Notes: generated by a model from the sequence alone, not told the origin. A DNA stretch of 64,000 nt from Alphaproteobacteria bacterium (GCA_022820945.1 JAJEEP010000093.1:25232-89231), one strand, 5' to 3'; positions 9,409 to 19,203 are shown, counted from the stretch's first letter. A program made the numbers and translations.

Positions 9409-10538
9409 TGCAACCCTCGCTCGCTAACGCGTCACGCGCCGTGGTCAAGATCGGCTCGGCGCTGCTCGCCGACCCGGAGACCGGCGCCCTCAACGAGGCC
9501 TGGCTCGATGGCCTCGCGCGGGACGTGGCCCAGCTTCGCGAACGCGGCAAGGACGTGCTGATCGTCTCGTCGGGCGCGATCGCCATCGGGCGCCGTCACC
9601 TCGGTCTCGCGCAAGGCGCGTTGAAGCTGGAGGAGATGCAGGCAGCGGCGGCCTGCGGGCAGATCAGGCTGGCGCACGCGTATCAGTCGGCGCTCGCCCG
9701 CCACGGCATCGGCGTCGCGCAAATCCTCCTGACTCACGAGGACACCGAGGCGCGCCGGCGCTACCTGAACGCGCGCAGCACCATCAACACGCTGCTCTCG
9801 CTCGGCACCGTGCCGGTGATCAACGAGAACGACACCGTCGCCACCAACGAGATCCGCTTCGGCGACAACGACCGGCTCGCGGCGCGGGTCGCGGTGATGA
9901 TGAGCGCCGATCTGCTGGTCCTGCTCTCGGATGTCGACGGCCTCTACGAGAGCGACCCGCGCCACGACGCGGAGGCGCGCTGGATCCCCAGGGTCGAGCG
10001 CATCACGCCCCAGGTCGAGGCGATGGCGGGCGACATCGGAACGCCGAGCGCCGCCGGCGGCATGGTGACCAAGATCGCCGCGGCCAAGCACGCGATGGCG
10101 GCGGGCTGCCATATGGCGATCGCGAAGGGTGGGGTGGACCGCCCGCTCACGGCGCTGGAAGACGGGGCGCGCTCGACCTGGTTCGTCTCCACCGCGACGC
10201 CGCGCGCGGCCCGCAAGAGCTGGATTGCGAGCGCGCTCGAGCCGCGCGGCGCCCTCGTGATCGACGACGGCGCCTGGCGTGCGCTGCTCAAGGGTCGGAG
10301 CCTGCTGCCCGCCGGCGTGAAGGCGGTGGAAGGCACCTTCGAGCGCGGCGACGCGGTGGCGGTCAGGGTCGAGCAGGGGCGCGAGTCCGGCCGCGGCCTG
10401 GTGGCCTATTCCGCCGCCGACGCGCGCCGTATCGTCGGCCACAAATCCCGTGAAATAGAACGGATCCTCGGCTACCGTGGCCGCGCCGAGATGATCCACC
10501 GCGACGATCTCGTGCTCGACGAGGAGCAAGGACCGTGA
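9408..10538 (+). CDS. proB: Glutamate 5-kinase
   Basis: ProB catalyses the first step of proline synthesis, phosphorylating glutamate. The 376 residues hold the amino acid kinase domain (VVKIGSALL at the start, [31 protein letters not shown]) and a C-terminal PUA domain from about residue 275. Start and stop overlap obgE and proA respectively (TAATG and GTGA), so the three genes are coupled. The length is normal for the two-domain form. Confidence 0.96.
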
Positions 10539-11827
10539 GCATGGCCGAGGCGGCGCGAAGCCGCGAGACCGAACAGGACATCGCCGCCGAGATGGCTGCG
10601 CTCGGGGCCGAGGCGCGCGCGGCGGCGCAGGTGCTGGCGGCAAGCTCGGCCGAGGCGAGACGCCGTGCGCTCAAAGCGGCGGCGGTGGCGATCCGGCGCG
10701 ACGAGGCGGCGATCCTGGAAGCGAACGCCAGGGACATGGCGGCCGCCCAGGCGTCCGGCCTCAGCGGCGCCCTGCTCGACCGGCTCGCCCTCGATCCCGG
10801 CCGGGTCGAGGCGATGGCCGCAGGTGTCGAGCAGGTGGCCGCCCTCGACGACCCGCTCGGCCGCCTGCTGGGCGAGTGGGAGCGGCCCAACGGGCTTCGT
10901 ATCCACCGGGTCTCGGTGCCGATCGGCGTCATCGGGATCATCTACGAGTCGCGGCCCAACGTGACCGCCGACGCTGGCGCGCTTTGCCTGATGGCGGGGA
11001 ACGCGGCGATCCTGCGCGGCGGCTCCGAGAGCTGGCACTCCTCACGCGCCATTGCGGCGTCGCTGCGCGCGGCGCTTGCCGAAACCGGGCTGCCGGCAGG
11101 CTGCATCCAGCTCGTGCCGACGACCGACCGGGCCGCGGTGGGCATCCTGCTCCGCATGGACGATGCGCTCGACCTGATCGTGCCGCGCGGCGGCCGCTCG
11201 CTGATCGAGCGGGTGCTGGCGGAGAGCCGGGTGCCGGTAATGGCGCACCTGGACGGCAACTGCCACGTCTACGTGCATGCCGCCGCCGACCCCGAGAAGG
11301 CGCGCGACGTCACCTTCAACGCCAAGATGCGGCGGACCGGGATCTGCGGCGCGGCGGAGACCCTGCTGGTCGACGCTGCCGCTGCAGACACGCTGCCCGC
11401 GATCCTCGAGCCGCTGTTCGACGCCGGCTGCGAGGTGCGGGGCGATGCGCGCGTGCAGGCGCTGGACACGCGAGTGGTGCCGGTGAACGACGCCGACTGG
11501 GGAACCGAGTATCTCGACGCGATCATCTCGGTCGGCGTGGTAGACGGGCTCGATGCCGCGATCGCGCACGTCAACGAGCATGGCTCCCACCATACCGACA
11601 GCATCATTACGGAGGACGCCGCCGCCGCCGAGCGCTTCATGGAGGCGGTGGACAGCGGGATCGTGCTGCACAATGCGTCCACCCAGTTCGCCGATGGCGG
11701 CGAGTTCGGCATGGGGGCCGAGATCGGCATCTCCACCGGCAAGCTGCACGCGCGCGGGCCGGTGGGCGTCGAGCAGCTCACCACCTACAAGTACAAGGTC
11801 TACGGCGACGGGCAGGTTCGCCCCTGA
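10535..11827 (+). CDS. proA: Gamma-glutamyl phosphate reductase
   Basis: ProA reduces gamma-glutamyl phosphate to glutamate semialdehyde with NADPH, the second step of proline synthesis. The 430-residue protein shows the family blocks [18 protein letters not shown], and the catalytic cysteine in [16 protein letters not shown] 10535 overlaps the proB stop; ATG two codons later is an alternative start. It is followed after 14 bases by nadD. Confidence 0.96.
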   Translation: MSMAEAARSRETEQDIAAEMAALGAEARAAAQVLAASSAEARRRALKAAAVAIRRDEAAILEANARDMAAAQASGLSGALLDRLALDPGRVEAMAAGVEQVAALDDPLGRLLGEWERPNGLRIHRVSVPIGVIGIIYESRPNVTADAGALCLMAGNAAILRGGSESWHSSRAIAASLRAALAETGLPAGCIQLVPTTDRAAVGILLRMDDALDLIVPRGGRSLIERVLAESRVPVMAHLDGNCHVYVHAAADPEKARDVTFNAKMRRTGICGAAETLLVDAAAADTLPAILEPLFDAGCEVRGDARVQALDTRVVPVNDADWGTEYLDAIISVGVVDGLDAAIAHVNEHGSHHTDSIITEDAAAAERFMEAVDSGIVLHNASTQFADGGEFGMGAEIGISTGKLHARGPVGVEQLTTYKYKVYGDGQVRP

Positions 11828-11841
11828 CCGCGCTCGTGCCC

Positions 11842-12477
11842 ATGCGCCGGCGGCAGTCACGGCCGTTGCTGGGTGGCGCCGTTCATGCGCGGCCGCCGGG
11901 GCGCAAGATCGGCCTGCTCGGCGGCTCCTTCAATCCGGCCCACGATGGGCATCGCCATATCAGCCTGCTCGCGCTCAAGCGCCTTGGCCTGCACGAGGTC
12001 TGGTGGCTGGTCTCGCCGCAGAACCCGCTCAAGCCCCGCGCCGGGATGGCCGCGTTCGACGCACGCCTCGCCAGCGCGCGGGCCGCAGCGGGCGACCGGC
12101 GGCTCCGCGTGAGCGATATCGAGCGCCGCCTCGGCTGCTGCTATTCGGTCGATACGGTCGCCCGCCTCAAGCGGTGCTTCCCGCGGCACCGGCTGGTCTG
12201 GATCGTCGGCGCCGACAACCTGCCGACGCTCGCAGAGTGGCGGCGCTGGCCCGCGCTCTTCCGGGCACTACCCGTTGCGGTCATCGACCGCTGGCCGTAC
12301 TCTCGCTACGCCAGTGTGGTTAAGCCTGCGAAACGATTCGCACGCCAAAGAATGGCGGAACGCCGAGCGACAGGGCTCGCGCGGAGCAAGCCGCCCGCCT
12401 GGATGGTCATCCATGGACCGCTGCATCCCGCCTCGGCGACAGCGTTGCGCGCCGTGAGCGGTGCTGCGGGCCCATAA
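11842..12477 (+). CDS. nadD: Nicotinate-nucleotide adenylyltransferase
   Basis: NadD joins ATP and nicotinate mononucleotide to form NaAD on the way to NAD. The 211-residue product has the nucleotidyltransferase signature GGSFNPAHDGH and the WIVGADNL block. The frame is open far upstream, but ATG 11842 (or GTG 11836) comes just after proA and places the signature about 25 residues in, slightly longer than usual. The N-terminal basic stretch (MRRRQSRP) is common in alphaproteobacterial NadD. rsfS and rlmH follow, the usual context. Confidence 0.92.
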   Translation: MRRRQSRPLLGGAVHARPPGRKIGLLGGSFNPAHDGHRHISLLALKRLGLHEVWWLVSPQNPLKPRAGMAAFDARLASARAAAGDRRLRVSDIERRLGCCYSVDTVARLKRCFPRHRLVWIVGADNLPTLAEWRRWPALFRALPVAVIDRWPYSRYASVVKPAKRFARQRMAERRATGLARSKPPAWMVIHGPLHPASATALRAVSGAAGP

Positions 12478-12536
12478 GGGGAGGCTGGAGGAACACCATA
12501 ACGGTACCTGAACGACCTGTTAGGTCCACACGCCGG

Positions 12537-12556
12537 GAGTCGGGCAAGGCCGACTC
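12537..12556 (+). promoter_or_regulatory. Short hairpin just upstream of the rsfS GTG
   Basis: GAGTCGG and CCGACTC form a 7-bp perfect stem with a 6-base loop, ending 4 bases before the GTG usually taken as the rsfS start. If translation begins upstream (see the rsfS entry), this sequence is coding and the hairpin may be incidental. Confidence 0.3.
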
Positions 12557-12560
12557 CGCG

Positions 12561-12914
12561 GTGCTTCACCGAGCCGTCGCCGGCGCTCTTGCAGACGCCA
12601 AGGCGGAGGACATCGTCACCATCGACCTCGACGGCAAGACCACCATCGCCGATTTCATGGTCATCGCCAGCGGACGGTCGAAACGCCATGTCAACGCGGT
12701 GGCGGAACGACTCCTGAAGCAGCTCAAGGACGACGGCACGCCGGCGCTCGCTGCGGAGGGGCGCGAGAACTCGGACTGGGTGCTGATCGATGCCGGCGAC
12801 ATCATCGTGCACGTCTTCCGGCCCGAGATTCGCGCCCTCTACAATCTGGAGAAGATGTGGTCGGTCGAGGCCATCGGCGCGGCTGAAGAGCAAGCGCTTG
12901 CCGGTGAAGATTAG
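12561..12914 (+). CDS. rsfS: Ribosomal silencing factor RsfS
   Basis: RsfS (Iojap/YbeB family) binds uL14 and blocks subunit joining in starved cells. The 117-residue product has KAEDIVTIDLDGK, ADFMVIASGRS and the typical DWVLIDAGDIIVHVF. The GTG at 12561 lacks a Shine-Dalgarno sequence. The frame is open upstream through a strong GGAGG (12487-12491) followed six bases later by ATA at 12498, with no ATG, GTG or TTG in between, so the true N-terminus may be about 21 residues longer. The gene lies between nadD and rlmH as in most proteobacteria. Confidence 0.93.
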   Translation: MLHRAVAGALADAKAEDIVTIDLDGKTTIADFMVIASGRSKRHVNAVAERLLKQLKDDGTPALAAEGRENSDWVLIDAGDIIVHVFRPEIRALYNLEKMWSVEAIGAAEEQALAGED

Positions 12915-12959
12915 CAGCGCGGCCGCCGCCTAGCAGGAAGAGAGGACGTCCCGCAGCCG

Positions 12960-13412
12960 ATGCGCCTTGTCGTGGCGGCAGTGGGCCGCGGCCGGGACGA
13001 CCCGGCCCAGAGAATCTTCGACGATTACCGCAAGCGCCTGCCGTGGCCGCTCGAGTTGCGCGAGGTTCGGGCCGGCGGCGGCGGCGATGCAGGACGCGAA
13101 CGCGAGGCAGCGGCGCTGCTGAAGGGGCTGCCGGCGGGCACCCATGTGGTCGCGCTGGATGGCGGCGGGAAGGCGCTCACCAGCATGGAATTCGCGACAA
13201 GGCTCGCGGCCATCCGCGACAACGGCACGGCTGTCGTGGCGTTCGTGATCGGCGGGGCGGACGGGCACGGTGCCCCCGTTCTGGCGCGCGCGAACATGGT
13301 GCTCTCACTCGGGCCGATGACCTGGCCGCACCTGCTGGTGCGCGCGATGCTGGCGGAACAGCTGTGGCGGGCGGCGAGTATCCTCTCGGGCCACCCCTAT
13401 CACCGAGGGTGA
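12960..13412 (+). CDS. rlmH: 23S rRNA (pseudouridine1915-N3)-methyltransferase
   Basis: RlmH is a SPOUT methyltransferase that modifies pseudouridine 1915 in helix 69 of 23S rRNA. The 150-residue protein has the SAM-binding trefoil-knot blocks VVALDGGGKALTS, FVIGGADGHG and LSLGPMTWPHLLVR, and ends in the diagnostic HPYHR. The start ATG follows rsfS by 45 bases. It ends 16 bases from the convergent hbd gene. Confidence 0.96.
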   Translation: MRLVVAAVGRGRDDPAQRIFDDYRKRLPWPLELREVRAGGGGDAGREREAAALLKGLPAGTHVVALDGGGKALTSMEFATRLAAIRDNGTAVVAFVIGGADGHGAPVLARANMVLSLGPMTWPHLLVRAMLAEQLWRAASILSGHPYHRG

Positions 13413-13428
13413 GCCGCGGCAGGGCCCC

Positions 13429-14301
13429 TCAGCGGGTCGGGACCGGGGTGCCGGTGGAGTAGTCGTAAAAGCCCTTGCCGGTCTTGCGGCCGAGCCAGCC
13501 GGCCTCGACGTACTTGGCGAGCAGCGGGCAGGGCCGGTACTTGCTGTCGGCTAGACCCTCGTAGAGCACCTGCATGATCGAGTGGCAGGTGTCGAGACCG
13601 ATGAAGTCGGCGAGCTCCAGCGGCCCCATGCGGTGATGGGCGCCGAGCTTCATCGCCGTGTCGATGGCCTCCACATTGCCGACGCCTTCGTAGAGTGCGT
13701 AGATCGCCTCGTTGACCATCGGCATGAGGATGCGGTTCACGATGAAGGCGGGGAAGTCCTCGGCCATCGCCGGGGTCTTGCCCATGCGCTCGGTCACCGT
13801 GCGCGCGGTGGCGTAGGTCTCCTCCTCGGTAGCGATGCCGCGCACCAGCTCTACCAGCTCCATCATCGGCACCGGGTTCATGAAGTGCATGCCCATGAAC
13901 TTGCCGGGCCGGTCGGTGCTCGCCGCGAGGCGCGTGACGGGCAGCGACGAGCTGTTGGTGCAGATGATGGTGTGCTCCGGCAGCGCGCCGCGCAGCGCGA
14001 CGAAGATCTCCTTCTTGACCGCCTCGTCCTCGATGACCGCCTCGATCACCATGTCGACGCCCTTCATGGCGTCGAGGCCGACGGCGGTTGCGATCCGGCC
14101 CAGCGCCGCCGCCGGCTGGTCGTCGGCGATCAGGCCCTTGCGCGCCTGGCGGCCGAGGTTGGTGCGGATCGTCTCGAGCGCCGTGTCGAGTTCGGCCTGC
14201 CCGACATCGGTGAGCATCACGTCGAAACCCGCGAGCGCAGCGACATGGGCGATGCCGCTGCCCATGCGGCCCGCTCCGACGATCCCGATCGATTGCACCA
14301 T
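13429..14301 (-). CDS. hbd: 3-hydroxybutyryl-CoA dehydrogenase
   Basis: The 290-residue enzyme is of the short Hbd/PaaH type, oxidising 3-hydroxyacyl-CoA with NAD(P). The N-terminus has the Rossmann motif [13 protein letters not shown], and the catalytic stretch reads [14 protein letters not shown] with the conserved His and Asn. The C-terminal domain includes [12 protein letters not shown] and ends in [10 protein letters not shown]. It is the last gene of an etfB-etfA-hbd unit, nine bases after etfA. The neighbours suggest acyl-CoA or butyrate/PHB metabolism, with electrons passed to ETF by acyl-CoA dehydrogenases encoded elsewhere. Confidence 0.94.
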   Translation of the reverse strand: MVQSIGIVGAGRMGSGIAHVAALAGFDVMLTDVGQAELDTALETIRTNLGRQARKGLIADDQPAAALGRIATAVGLDAMKGVDMVIEAVIEDEAVKKEIFVALRGALPEHTIICTNSSSLPVTRLAASTDRPGKFMGMHFMNPVPMMELVELVRGIATEEETYATARTVTERMGKTPAMAEDFPAFIVNRILMPMVNEAIYALYEGVGNVEAIDTAMKLGAHHRMGPLELADFIGLDTCHSIMQVLYEGLADSKYRPCPLLAKYVEAGWLGRKTGKGFYDYSTGTPVPTR

Positions 14302-14310
14302 GGCTGCGGA

Positions 14311-15264
14311 TCAGGCCTTGGAGATGCCCTGGCGGTCGAGCTCTTCGGCGAGCTCCGGAAGGGCCTTGAACAGGTCGGCCACGAGGCCGAAGTCGGCGAT
14401 CTGGAAGATCGGCGCTTCCTCGTCCTTGTTGATGGCGCAGATCACCCGGCTGTCCTTCATCCCGGCGAGATGCTGGATCGCACCGGAAATGCCGACTGCG
14501 AGGTAGAGATCGGGCGCCACCACCTTGCCGGTCTGCCCGACCTGGAAGTCGTTGGGCACGTAGCCGGCGTCCACTGCAGCACGCGAGGCGCCGACGGCCG
14601 CACCCAGCCGATCCGCCACCGCCTCGATCAACGGGAAGTTCTCGCCGCTCTGCATCCCGCGCCCGCCCGAGATCACGATGCCCGCGCTGGTGAGCTCCGG
14701 GCGGTCGGACTTGCTGAGCTCGTGCTTGACGAAGCGGACCAGGCCCTGGTCGCCGGCGCCGGAGACCGCCTCGATCTCCGCACTCCCGCCCTCGGCGGGC
14801 GCCGCGTCGAACGCCGTCGTGCGCACCGTCACCACCTTCGTGGCATCGCCGCTCTCCACCGTCGCGAGCGCGTTGCCGGCGTAGGTCGGGCGCACGAAGA
14901 CGCTGTCCGATACGATTTCTATGATGTCGGAGACTTGGGCCACGTCGAGCAGGGCCGCGACGCGCGGCATGATGTTCTTGCCGAAGGTGGTGGCCGACGC
15001 GATCAGGTGGCTGTAGCCCTCCGCAAGGCCGACCAGCAGCGGCGCCAGGTTCTCGGCGATGCCGTGCTCGTAGGCCGGGTCGTCCGCGTGCAGGACCTTG
15101 GCGACGCCTGCGGCCTGCGCCGCAGCCTCGGCGACCGGCCCGGCGCCGGAGCCCGCGACCAGCACGTGAACCTCGCCGCCCAGCGCCTGCGCGGCGGTAA
15201 CCGCGTTGAGGCTCGGGCGCTTCAGCTCGGCGTTGTCGTGCTCGGCGAGGACCAGAATGCTCAT
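14311..15264 (-). CDS. etfA: Electron transfer flavoprotein alpha subunit
   Basis: EtfA carries the FAD of the heterodimeric ETF that collects electrons from acyl-CoA and related dehydrogenases and gives them to ETF-ubiquinone oxidoreductase. The 317-residue protein has the C-terminal FAD domain with [13 protein letters not shown], the [18 protein letters not shown] block and [11 protein letters not shown], all diagnostic. It lies 10 bases downstream of etfB and upstream of hbd on the minus strand. Confidence 0.96.
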   Translation of the reverse strand: MSILVLAEHDNAELKRPSLNAVTAAQALGGEVHVLVAGSGAGPVAEAAAQAAGVAKVLHADDPAYEHGIAENLAPLLVGLAEGYSHLIASATTFGKNIMPRVAALLDVAQVSDIIEIVSDSVFVRPTYAGNALATVESGDATKVVTVRTTAFDAAPAEGGSAEIEAVSGAGDQGLVRFVKHELSKSDRPELTSAGIVISGGRGMQSGENFPLIEAVADRLGAAVGASRAAVDAGYVPNDFQVGQTGKVVAPDLYLAVGISGAIQHLAGMKDSRVICAINKDEEAPIFQIADFGLVADLFKALPELAEELDRQGISKA

Positions 15265-15274
15265 GCGCTTGCCC

Positions 15275-16027
15275 TCACCCGATCACCTTGGCGTCGTCAC
15301 GAAGCTTCGCGACGAGCTCTGCGACGTCCGCCACCTTGATTCCCGCCTCGCGCTTTGGGGGTTCTTCCACCTTGTGGATCGCGAGCCGGGGGCTCACGTC
15401 CACGCCGAGCGAGTCCGCCTCGCGCCGGACGATGGGCTTCTTCTTGGCCTTCATGATGTTGGGGAGCGAGGCATAGCGCGGCTCGTTGAGCCTGAGATCG
15501 GTGGTGACCACCGCCGGCAGATTGACGTTGAGGGTCTCGAGCCCGCCGTCGATCTCGCGGGTCACGTCCGCGGTCCCGTCCTTGAACACGATCTCGGAGG
15601 CGAAGGTCGCCTGCGGCCAGCCGAGCAGTGCCGCCAGCATCTGGCCGGTCTGGTTGCTGTCGTCGTCGATGGCCTGCTTGCCCATGATGACGAGGCCGGG
15701 CTGCTCTTCGTCCGCGACCACCTTGAGCAGGCGCGCGACGGCAAGCGGCTGCAGCTCCGCCTCGGTCACGATATGGACGGCGCGGTCCGCGCCCATGGCG
15801 AGCGCCGTGCGCAGGGTCTCCTGCGCCTTGTCGGCGCCGGCGGAGACCGCGATCACCTCCTCGGCGTGGCCCGCCTCCTTCATGCGCACCGCTTCCTCGA
15901 CGGCGATCTCGCAGAAAGGGTTCATCGCCATCTTCACGTTCGCGGTCTCGACCCCGCTCCCGTCGGATTTCACCCGCACCTTCACATTGGGGTCGATTGT
16001 GCGCTTGACCGCGACAAGAACCTTCAT
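15275..16027 (-). CDS. etfB: Electron transfer flavoprotein beta subunit
   Basis: EtfB is the AMP-binding small subunit of ETF. The 250 residues begin [19 protein letters not shown] and contain the AMP-site block [18 protein letters not shown] and the recognition-loop region that contacts partner dehydrogenases. It is the first gene of etfB-etfA-hbd. A candidate promoter lies about 75-100 bases upstream. Confidence 0.96.
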   Translation of the reverse strand: MKVLVAVKRTIDPNVKVRVKSDGSGVETANVKMAMNPFCEIAVEEAVRMKEAGHAEEVIAVSAGADKAQETLRTALAMGADRAVHIVTEAELQPLAVARLLKVVADEEQPGLVIMGKQAIDDDSNQTGQMLAALLGWPQATFASEIVFKDGTADVTREIDGGLETLNVNLPAVVTTDLRLNEPRYASLPNIMKAKKKPIVRREADSLGVDVSPRLAIHKVEEPPKREAGIKVADVAELVAKLRDDAKVIG

Positions 16028-16101
16028 GGGCGTCCCTGCTGGGCGGCAAGGCGAGGCCGCCGGCGCGCTAACGCGGACTCCCCGCCACGCGCGGCGCGCA
16101 C

Positions 16102-16128
16102 ACTATGACCGGGCTGAATTCCTGTCAA
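16102..16128 (-). promoter_or_regulatory. Candidate promoter of etfB-etfA-hbd
   Basis: On the minus strand TTGACA (16128-16123) is followed after 15 bases by CATAGT (16107-16102). The -35 is perfect; the spacer is a little short. The motif resembles the rplU promoter (TTGACA, TATAGTG) and lies in the only sizeable gap upstream of etfB. Confidence 0.45.
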
Positions 16129-16265
16129 CGCCGGCACCTCGGTAGGTGCGCTGGCGTCGGGTCGCTGCCATTGCCCGCCTGGACGCTGCCCGGTGCTCCG
16201 CGTAGAAATGGCCGGGTCCCGCCGGCCCCGGCGGAGCGCGCGCGCATCGATGAGGGGAGGCAACG

Positions 16266-17207
16266 CTGTCGATCGCCGTCGGACTCGGGCTGAACACGTT
16301 TCCGTTCTCGGGCGCGGGCGCCTTCTGGCGCTGGGTCGATCTCTGCGAGGAGGGCGGGGTCGATTCGCTGTGGCAGACCGACCGCCTCGTCTCCGACGAG
16401 CCCTTCCTCGAGGTGATGAGCGTGATGGCGGCGCTCGCCGGGCGGACCGAGCGCATCAAGTTCGGCATGAACGTCGCCTCGGTCGGGCTGCGCGACCCGC
16501 TGCTGCTCGCCAAGCAGTGCGCCACCATCGACGTGCTGAGCGAGGGGCGCCTGCTGCCGGCCTTCGGCATCGGCGCGATCCGCGCACCGGACTGGGCCGC
16601 CACCGGCACGGACACCAAGGGCCGCGGCCGGCGCACCGACGAGGGGCTGGAGCTGATCGCCCGGCTCTGGACCGAGGACTCGGTCGATTTCGAGGGCGAG
16701 TTCTACCGCTACTCGGGCGCGAGGATCGAGCCCAAGCCGGTGCAGGCAGCGCTGCCGCTCTGGCTCGGCGGCTCGAGCAAGCCTGCGATCCGGCGCACGG
16801 CGCGCATCGGCACTGGCTGGCTGGCAGGGCTGGAGACGCCGGAGCAGGTGGCGCCTGCCATCGCCGGCATCAAGGAGGCGCTCACCGAGACCGGGCGGCG
16901 CATCGACGCGGACCATTACGGTGCGAGCTTCTCCTTCCGCTTCGGTAGCTGGGACGAGCCCCTGATGCAGCGCGTGGCGGAGACCTACAAGGTGCGCTTC
17001 CAGCGCGATCCCCAGGGCGGCATCGTCGCCGGCGATGCTGCGGCCATCATGAACCGGATCGAGGCGTTCGTTGCGGCCGGCGCGTCCAAGTTCGTGCTGT
17101 GGCCGCTCGGCGGCGACGACGACGACATCCTCGACCAGACGCGCCGCTTGATCGAGGAGGTGCAGCCGGCGGTCGAGGCCCTGAACCAGCGGGTCGATGC
17201 CGCGTGA
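16266..17207 (+). CDS. LLM-class flavin-dependent oxidoreductase (luciferase-like), apparent CTG start
   Basis: The protein belongs to the bacterial luciferase-like monooxygenase superfamily (TIM barrel using FMN or F420). Typical N-terminal text is present: SIAVGLGLNTFPFSG then WRWVDLCEEGGVDSLWQTDRL. The first in-frame GTG/ATG is at 16410/16413, which would delete the first beta strand and about 48 conserved residues. An in-frame TGA at 16251 limits the frame. Between them the only initiator-like codon at the right place is CTG 16266, five bases after GAGGGGAGG, an excellent Shine-Dalgarno. The product is then 313 residues. The substrate is unknown; a hydratase-like gene follows almost immediately. 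Confidence 0.82.
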   Translation: MSIAVGLGLNTFPFSGAGAFWRWVDLCEEGGVDSLWQTDRLVSDEPFLEVMSVMAALAGRTERIKFGMNVASVGLRDPLLLAKQCATIDVLSEGRLLPAFGIGAIRAPDWAATGTDTKGRGRRTDEGLELIARLWTEDSVDFEGEFYRYSGARIEPKPVQAALPLWLGGSSKPAIRRTARIGTGWLAGLETPEQVAPAIAGIKEALTETGRRIDADHYGASFSFRFGSWDEPLMQRVAETYKVRFQRDPQGGIVAGDAAAIMNRIEAFVAAGASKFVLWPLGGDDDDILDQTRRLIEEVQPAVEALNQRVDAA

Positions 17208-17214
17208 CGCCCGC

Positions 17215-18009
17215 ATGACGCCGCTCGCCATCGACCAGGCGGTGGCGCTCTACGTCGCCGCGCGCCATCGCCGGCAGCGGATCGCCGCGCTGCCCGAGGA
17301 CTGCCGGCCGGCCTCGCTCGACGAGGCGTACGCGGTGCAGGCCGTGCTCAACGACCGGCTGGGCGAGACCCACGGCGCCGTCTGCGGCCGCAAGATCGGC
17401 TGCACCACGCCGGTGATGCAGCGCTACCTGGAGATCGAGCATCCCTGCACCGGCGCCCTCTACGAGCGCCGGACTCACCGCGCGCCCGCGACGGTGAAAT
17501 ATGCCGACCACTGGCGGCCGGGCGTGGAGTGCGAGATCGCGGTGCGGCTCGGGCAAGCGCTGCCGGCGGGCGCGGCGCCGTTCGACCGTGCCTCGGTCGC
17601 CGCTGCGGTCGAGGCCTGCATGGCGGCCATCGAGATCGTGGACGACCGCTACGACGATTTTCGGGCCCTCGACACGCCGACGCTGATCGCCGACGACTTC
17701 TTCAGCGCCGGCGCCGTGCTCGGCCCGCCCGTCGCCGGCTGGCGCGCCGTCGACCTCGCGGCGGCCGGGGGCGCCATGGCGATCAACGGCGCATCCGTGG
17801 GCGCCGGCACCGGGGCCGACGTGATGGGCCATCCCTTCGAGGCGCTGACCTGGCTTGCGAACCACGCCGCCTCAGGCGAGCGGCCGCTTCGGGCCGGCGA
17901 CGTGGTGCTGACCGGCAGCGTGGTCGAGACCAAGTGGGTCGAGCCCGGCGATACGGTCCGCGTCGAAATCGAGGGCCTGGGCGAGGCCAGCGTCACGTTT
18001 GCGCGATAA
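17215..18009 (+). CDS. 2-keto-4-pentenoate hydratase / fumarylacetoacetate hydrolase-superfamily protein
   Basis: The product (264 residues from ATG 17215; ATG 17197 adds six) fits the MhpD/HpcG hydratase family, which hydrates 2-hydroxypenta-2,4-dienoates in meta-cleavage pathways, and the related decarboxylases. It shows GRKIGCT near residue 60, the metal-binding VECEIAVRL with acidic residues, EIVDDRY, and the C-terminal LRAGDVVLTGSVV. It follows the flavin monooxygenase by 7 bases or overlaps it, so the two may act on one ring-derived or diketo substrate. No other aromatic-degradation gene is nearby. Confidence 0.8.
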   Translation: MTPLAIDQAVALYVAARHRRQRIAALPEDCRPASLDEAYAVQAVLNDRLGETHGAVCGRKIGCTTPVMQRYLEIEHPCTGALYERRTHRAPATVKYADHWRPGVECEIAVRLGQALPAGAAPFDRASVAAAVEACMAAIEIVDDRYDDFRALDTPTLIADDFFSAGAVLGPPVAGWRAVDLAAAGGAMAINGASVGAGTGADVMGHPFEALTWLANHAASGERPLRAGDVVLTGSVVETKWVEPGDTVRVEIEGLGEASVTFAR

Positions 18010-18023
18010 GCGGGGCAGGCGCG

Positions 18024-18052
18024 TTGACAGGGGCGCCATGAAGGGCCTGAAT
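18024..18052 (+). promoter_or_regulatory. Possible promoter upstream of potF
   Basis: TTGACA (18024-18029) is followed after 17 bases by CTGAAT (18047-18052), a weak -10. It lies about 57 bases before the start of the polyamine-binding protein gene. The -35 is perfect but the -10 is poor. Confidence 0.35.
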
Positions 18053-18108
18053 CGGTCCACCGCCACCACGGCCCGCGAGACGAGGCCGGGCAAGAGAGGA
18101 CGAATCCC

Positions 18109-19203
18109 ATGATCAAGCTGCCGCTGACCGCCGCCGCCGCTGCGGCGCTTCTGGCCGCGACCACGGCCTTTGCCGAGGAGGAGGCCGTCGTCAACGTCTA
18201 CAACTGGTCGGACTACATCGACGAGGAGATCCTGACCGAGTTCGAGGCCGAGACCGGGATCAAGGTCGTCTACGACGTCTTCGATTCCAACAACATCCTC
18301 GAGACCAAGCTGCTCACCGGCAGCACCGGCTACGACGTGGTGGTGCCGAGCGGAACCTTCCTGGCGCGCCAGATTCAGGCGGGCATCTTCCAGCCGCTCG
18401 ACAAGAGCCAGCTCGCGAACCTCGGCAACCTGGACGAGACCATCATGTCGGTCGTGAGCCAGTGGGACCCGGACAACCAGTACGCCATCAATTACATGTG
18501 GGGCACCACGGGCTTCGGCTACAACATCGACAAGATCGCCGAACGCGCGCCCGATGCCGCCACGAGCTCCTGGGGCATGCTCTTCGACCCGGACGTGGTC
18601 TCGCAGTTCGCCGATTGCGGCGTCTACATGATGGACGAGCCGGACGAGGTGGTCCCGGCCGTGCTCAACTACATCGGCGAGGACCCCAACAGCCACGACA
18701 CCGACGTGATCGCCAAGGTCGAGCCGGTGATGCTGGCGATCCGGCCGCACATCCGCCGCTTCCACAACTCGGCCCAGATCAACGATCTCGCCAACGGCGA
18801 CATCTGCCTCACCATGGGCTGGTCGGGCGACATGCTGCAGGCCCGCGACCGCGCCTGGGAGGCCGAGAACAACGTCGAGATCGCCTATGTGATCCCGGAC
18901 GAGGGCGCGCTGTCGTGGTTCGACATGATGGCGATCCCGGCGGACGCGCCGCATCCCGGCAACGCGCACACCTTCCTCGACTACATCATGCGGCCCGAGG
19001 TGATCGCCAAGGCGTCCAACTACGTCTACTACGCCAACGGCAACGCCGCCTCGACACCGCTGCTGGATGCCGAGATCACCGAGGACCCTGGCATCTACCC
19101 GACCGAGGAAGCGCGAAAGGGGCTCTACGTGACCAACCCCTATCCGCAGAAGGTGTCGCGCTTCATCACGCGGATGTGGACCCGCATCAAGGGCGCGGAG
19201 TAG
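18109..19203 (+). CDS. potF: Putrescine/spermidine ABC transporter, periplasmic binding protein
   Basis: The 364-residue product has a Sec signal peptide (cleavage after AFA, residue 22) and the PotD/PotF family opening VNVYNWSDYIDEEILTEFE, with acidic pocket residues that hold the amino groups of polyamines. It is the binding protein of an importer whose ATPase and two permeases follow. The puuA/puuB genes a few kilobases on point to putrescine. A 333-base gap with a strong stem-loop separates it from potG, a common arrangement for making more binding protein than membrane components. Confidence 0.92.
   Translation: MIKLPLTAAAAAALLAATTAFAEEEAVVNVYNWSDYIDEEILTEFEAETGIKVVYDVFDSNNILETKLLTGSTGYDVVVPSGTFLARQIQAGIFQPLDKSQLANLGNLDETIMSVVSQWDPDNQYAINYMWGTTGFGYNIDKIAERAPDAATSSWGMLFDPDVVSQFADCGVYMMDEPDEVVPAVLNYIGEDPNSHDTDVIAKVEPVMLAIRPHIRRFHNSAQINDLANGDICLTMGWSGDMLQARDRAWEAENNVEIAYVIPDEGALSWFDMMAIPADAPHPGNAHTFLDYIMRPEVIAKASNYVYYANGNAASTPLLDAEITEDPGIYPTEEARKGLYVTNPYPQKVSRFITRMWTRIKGAE

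Noticed and set aside
13582..15339. 585-codon plus-strand frame across hbd and etfA
   Set aside because: His/Arg/Asp-rich shadow of two well supported minus-strand genes.
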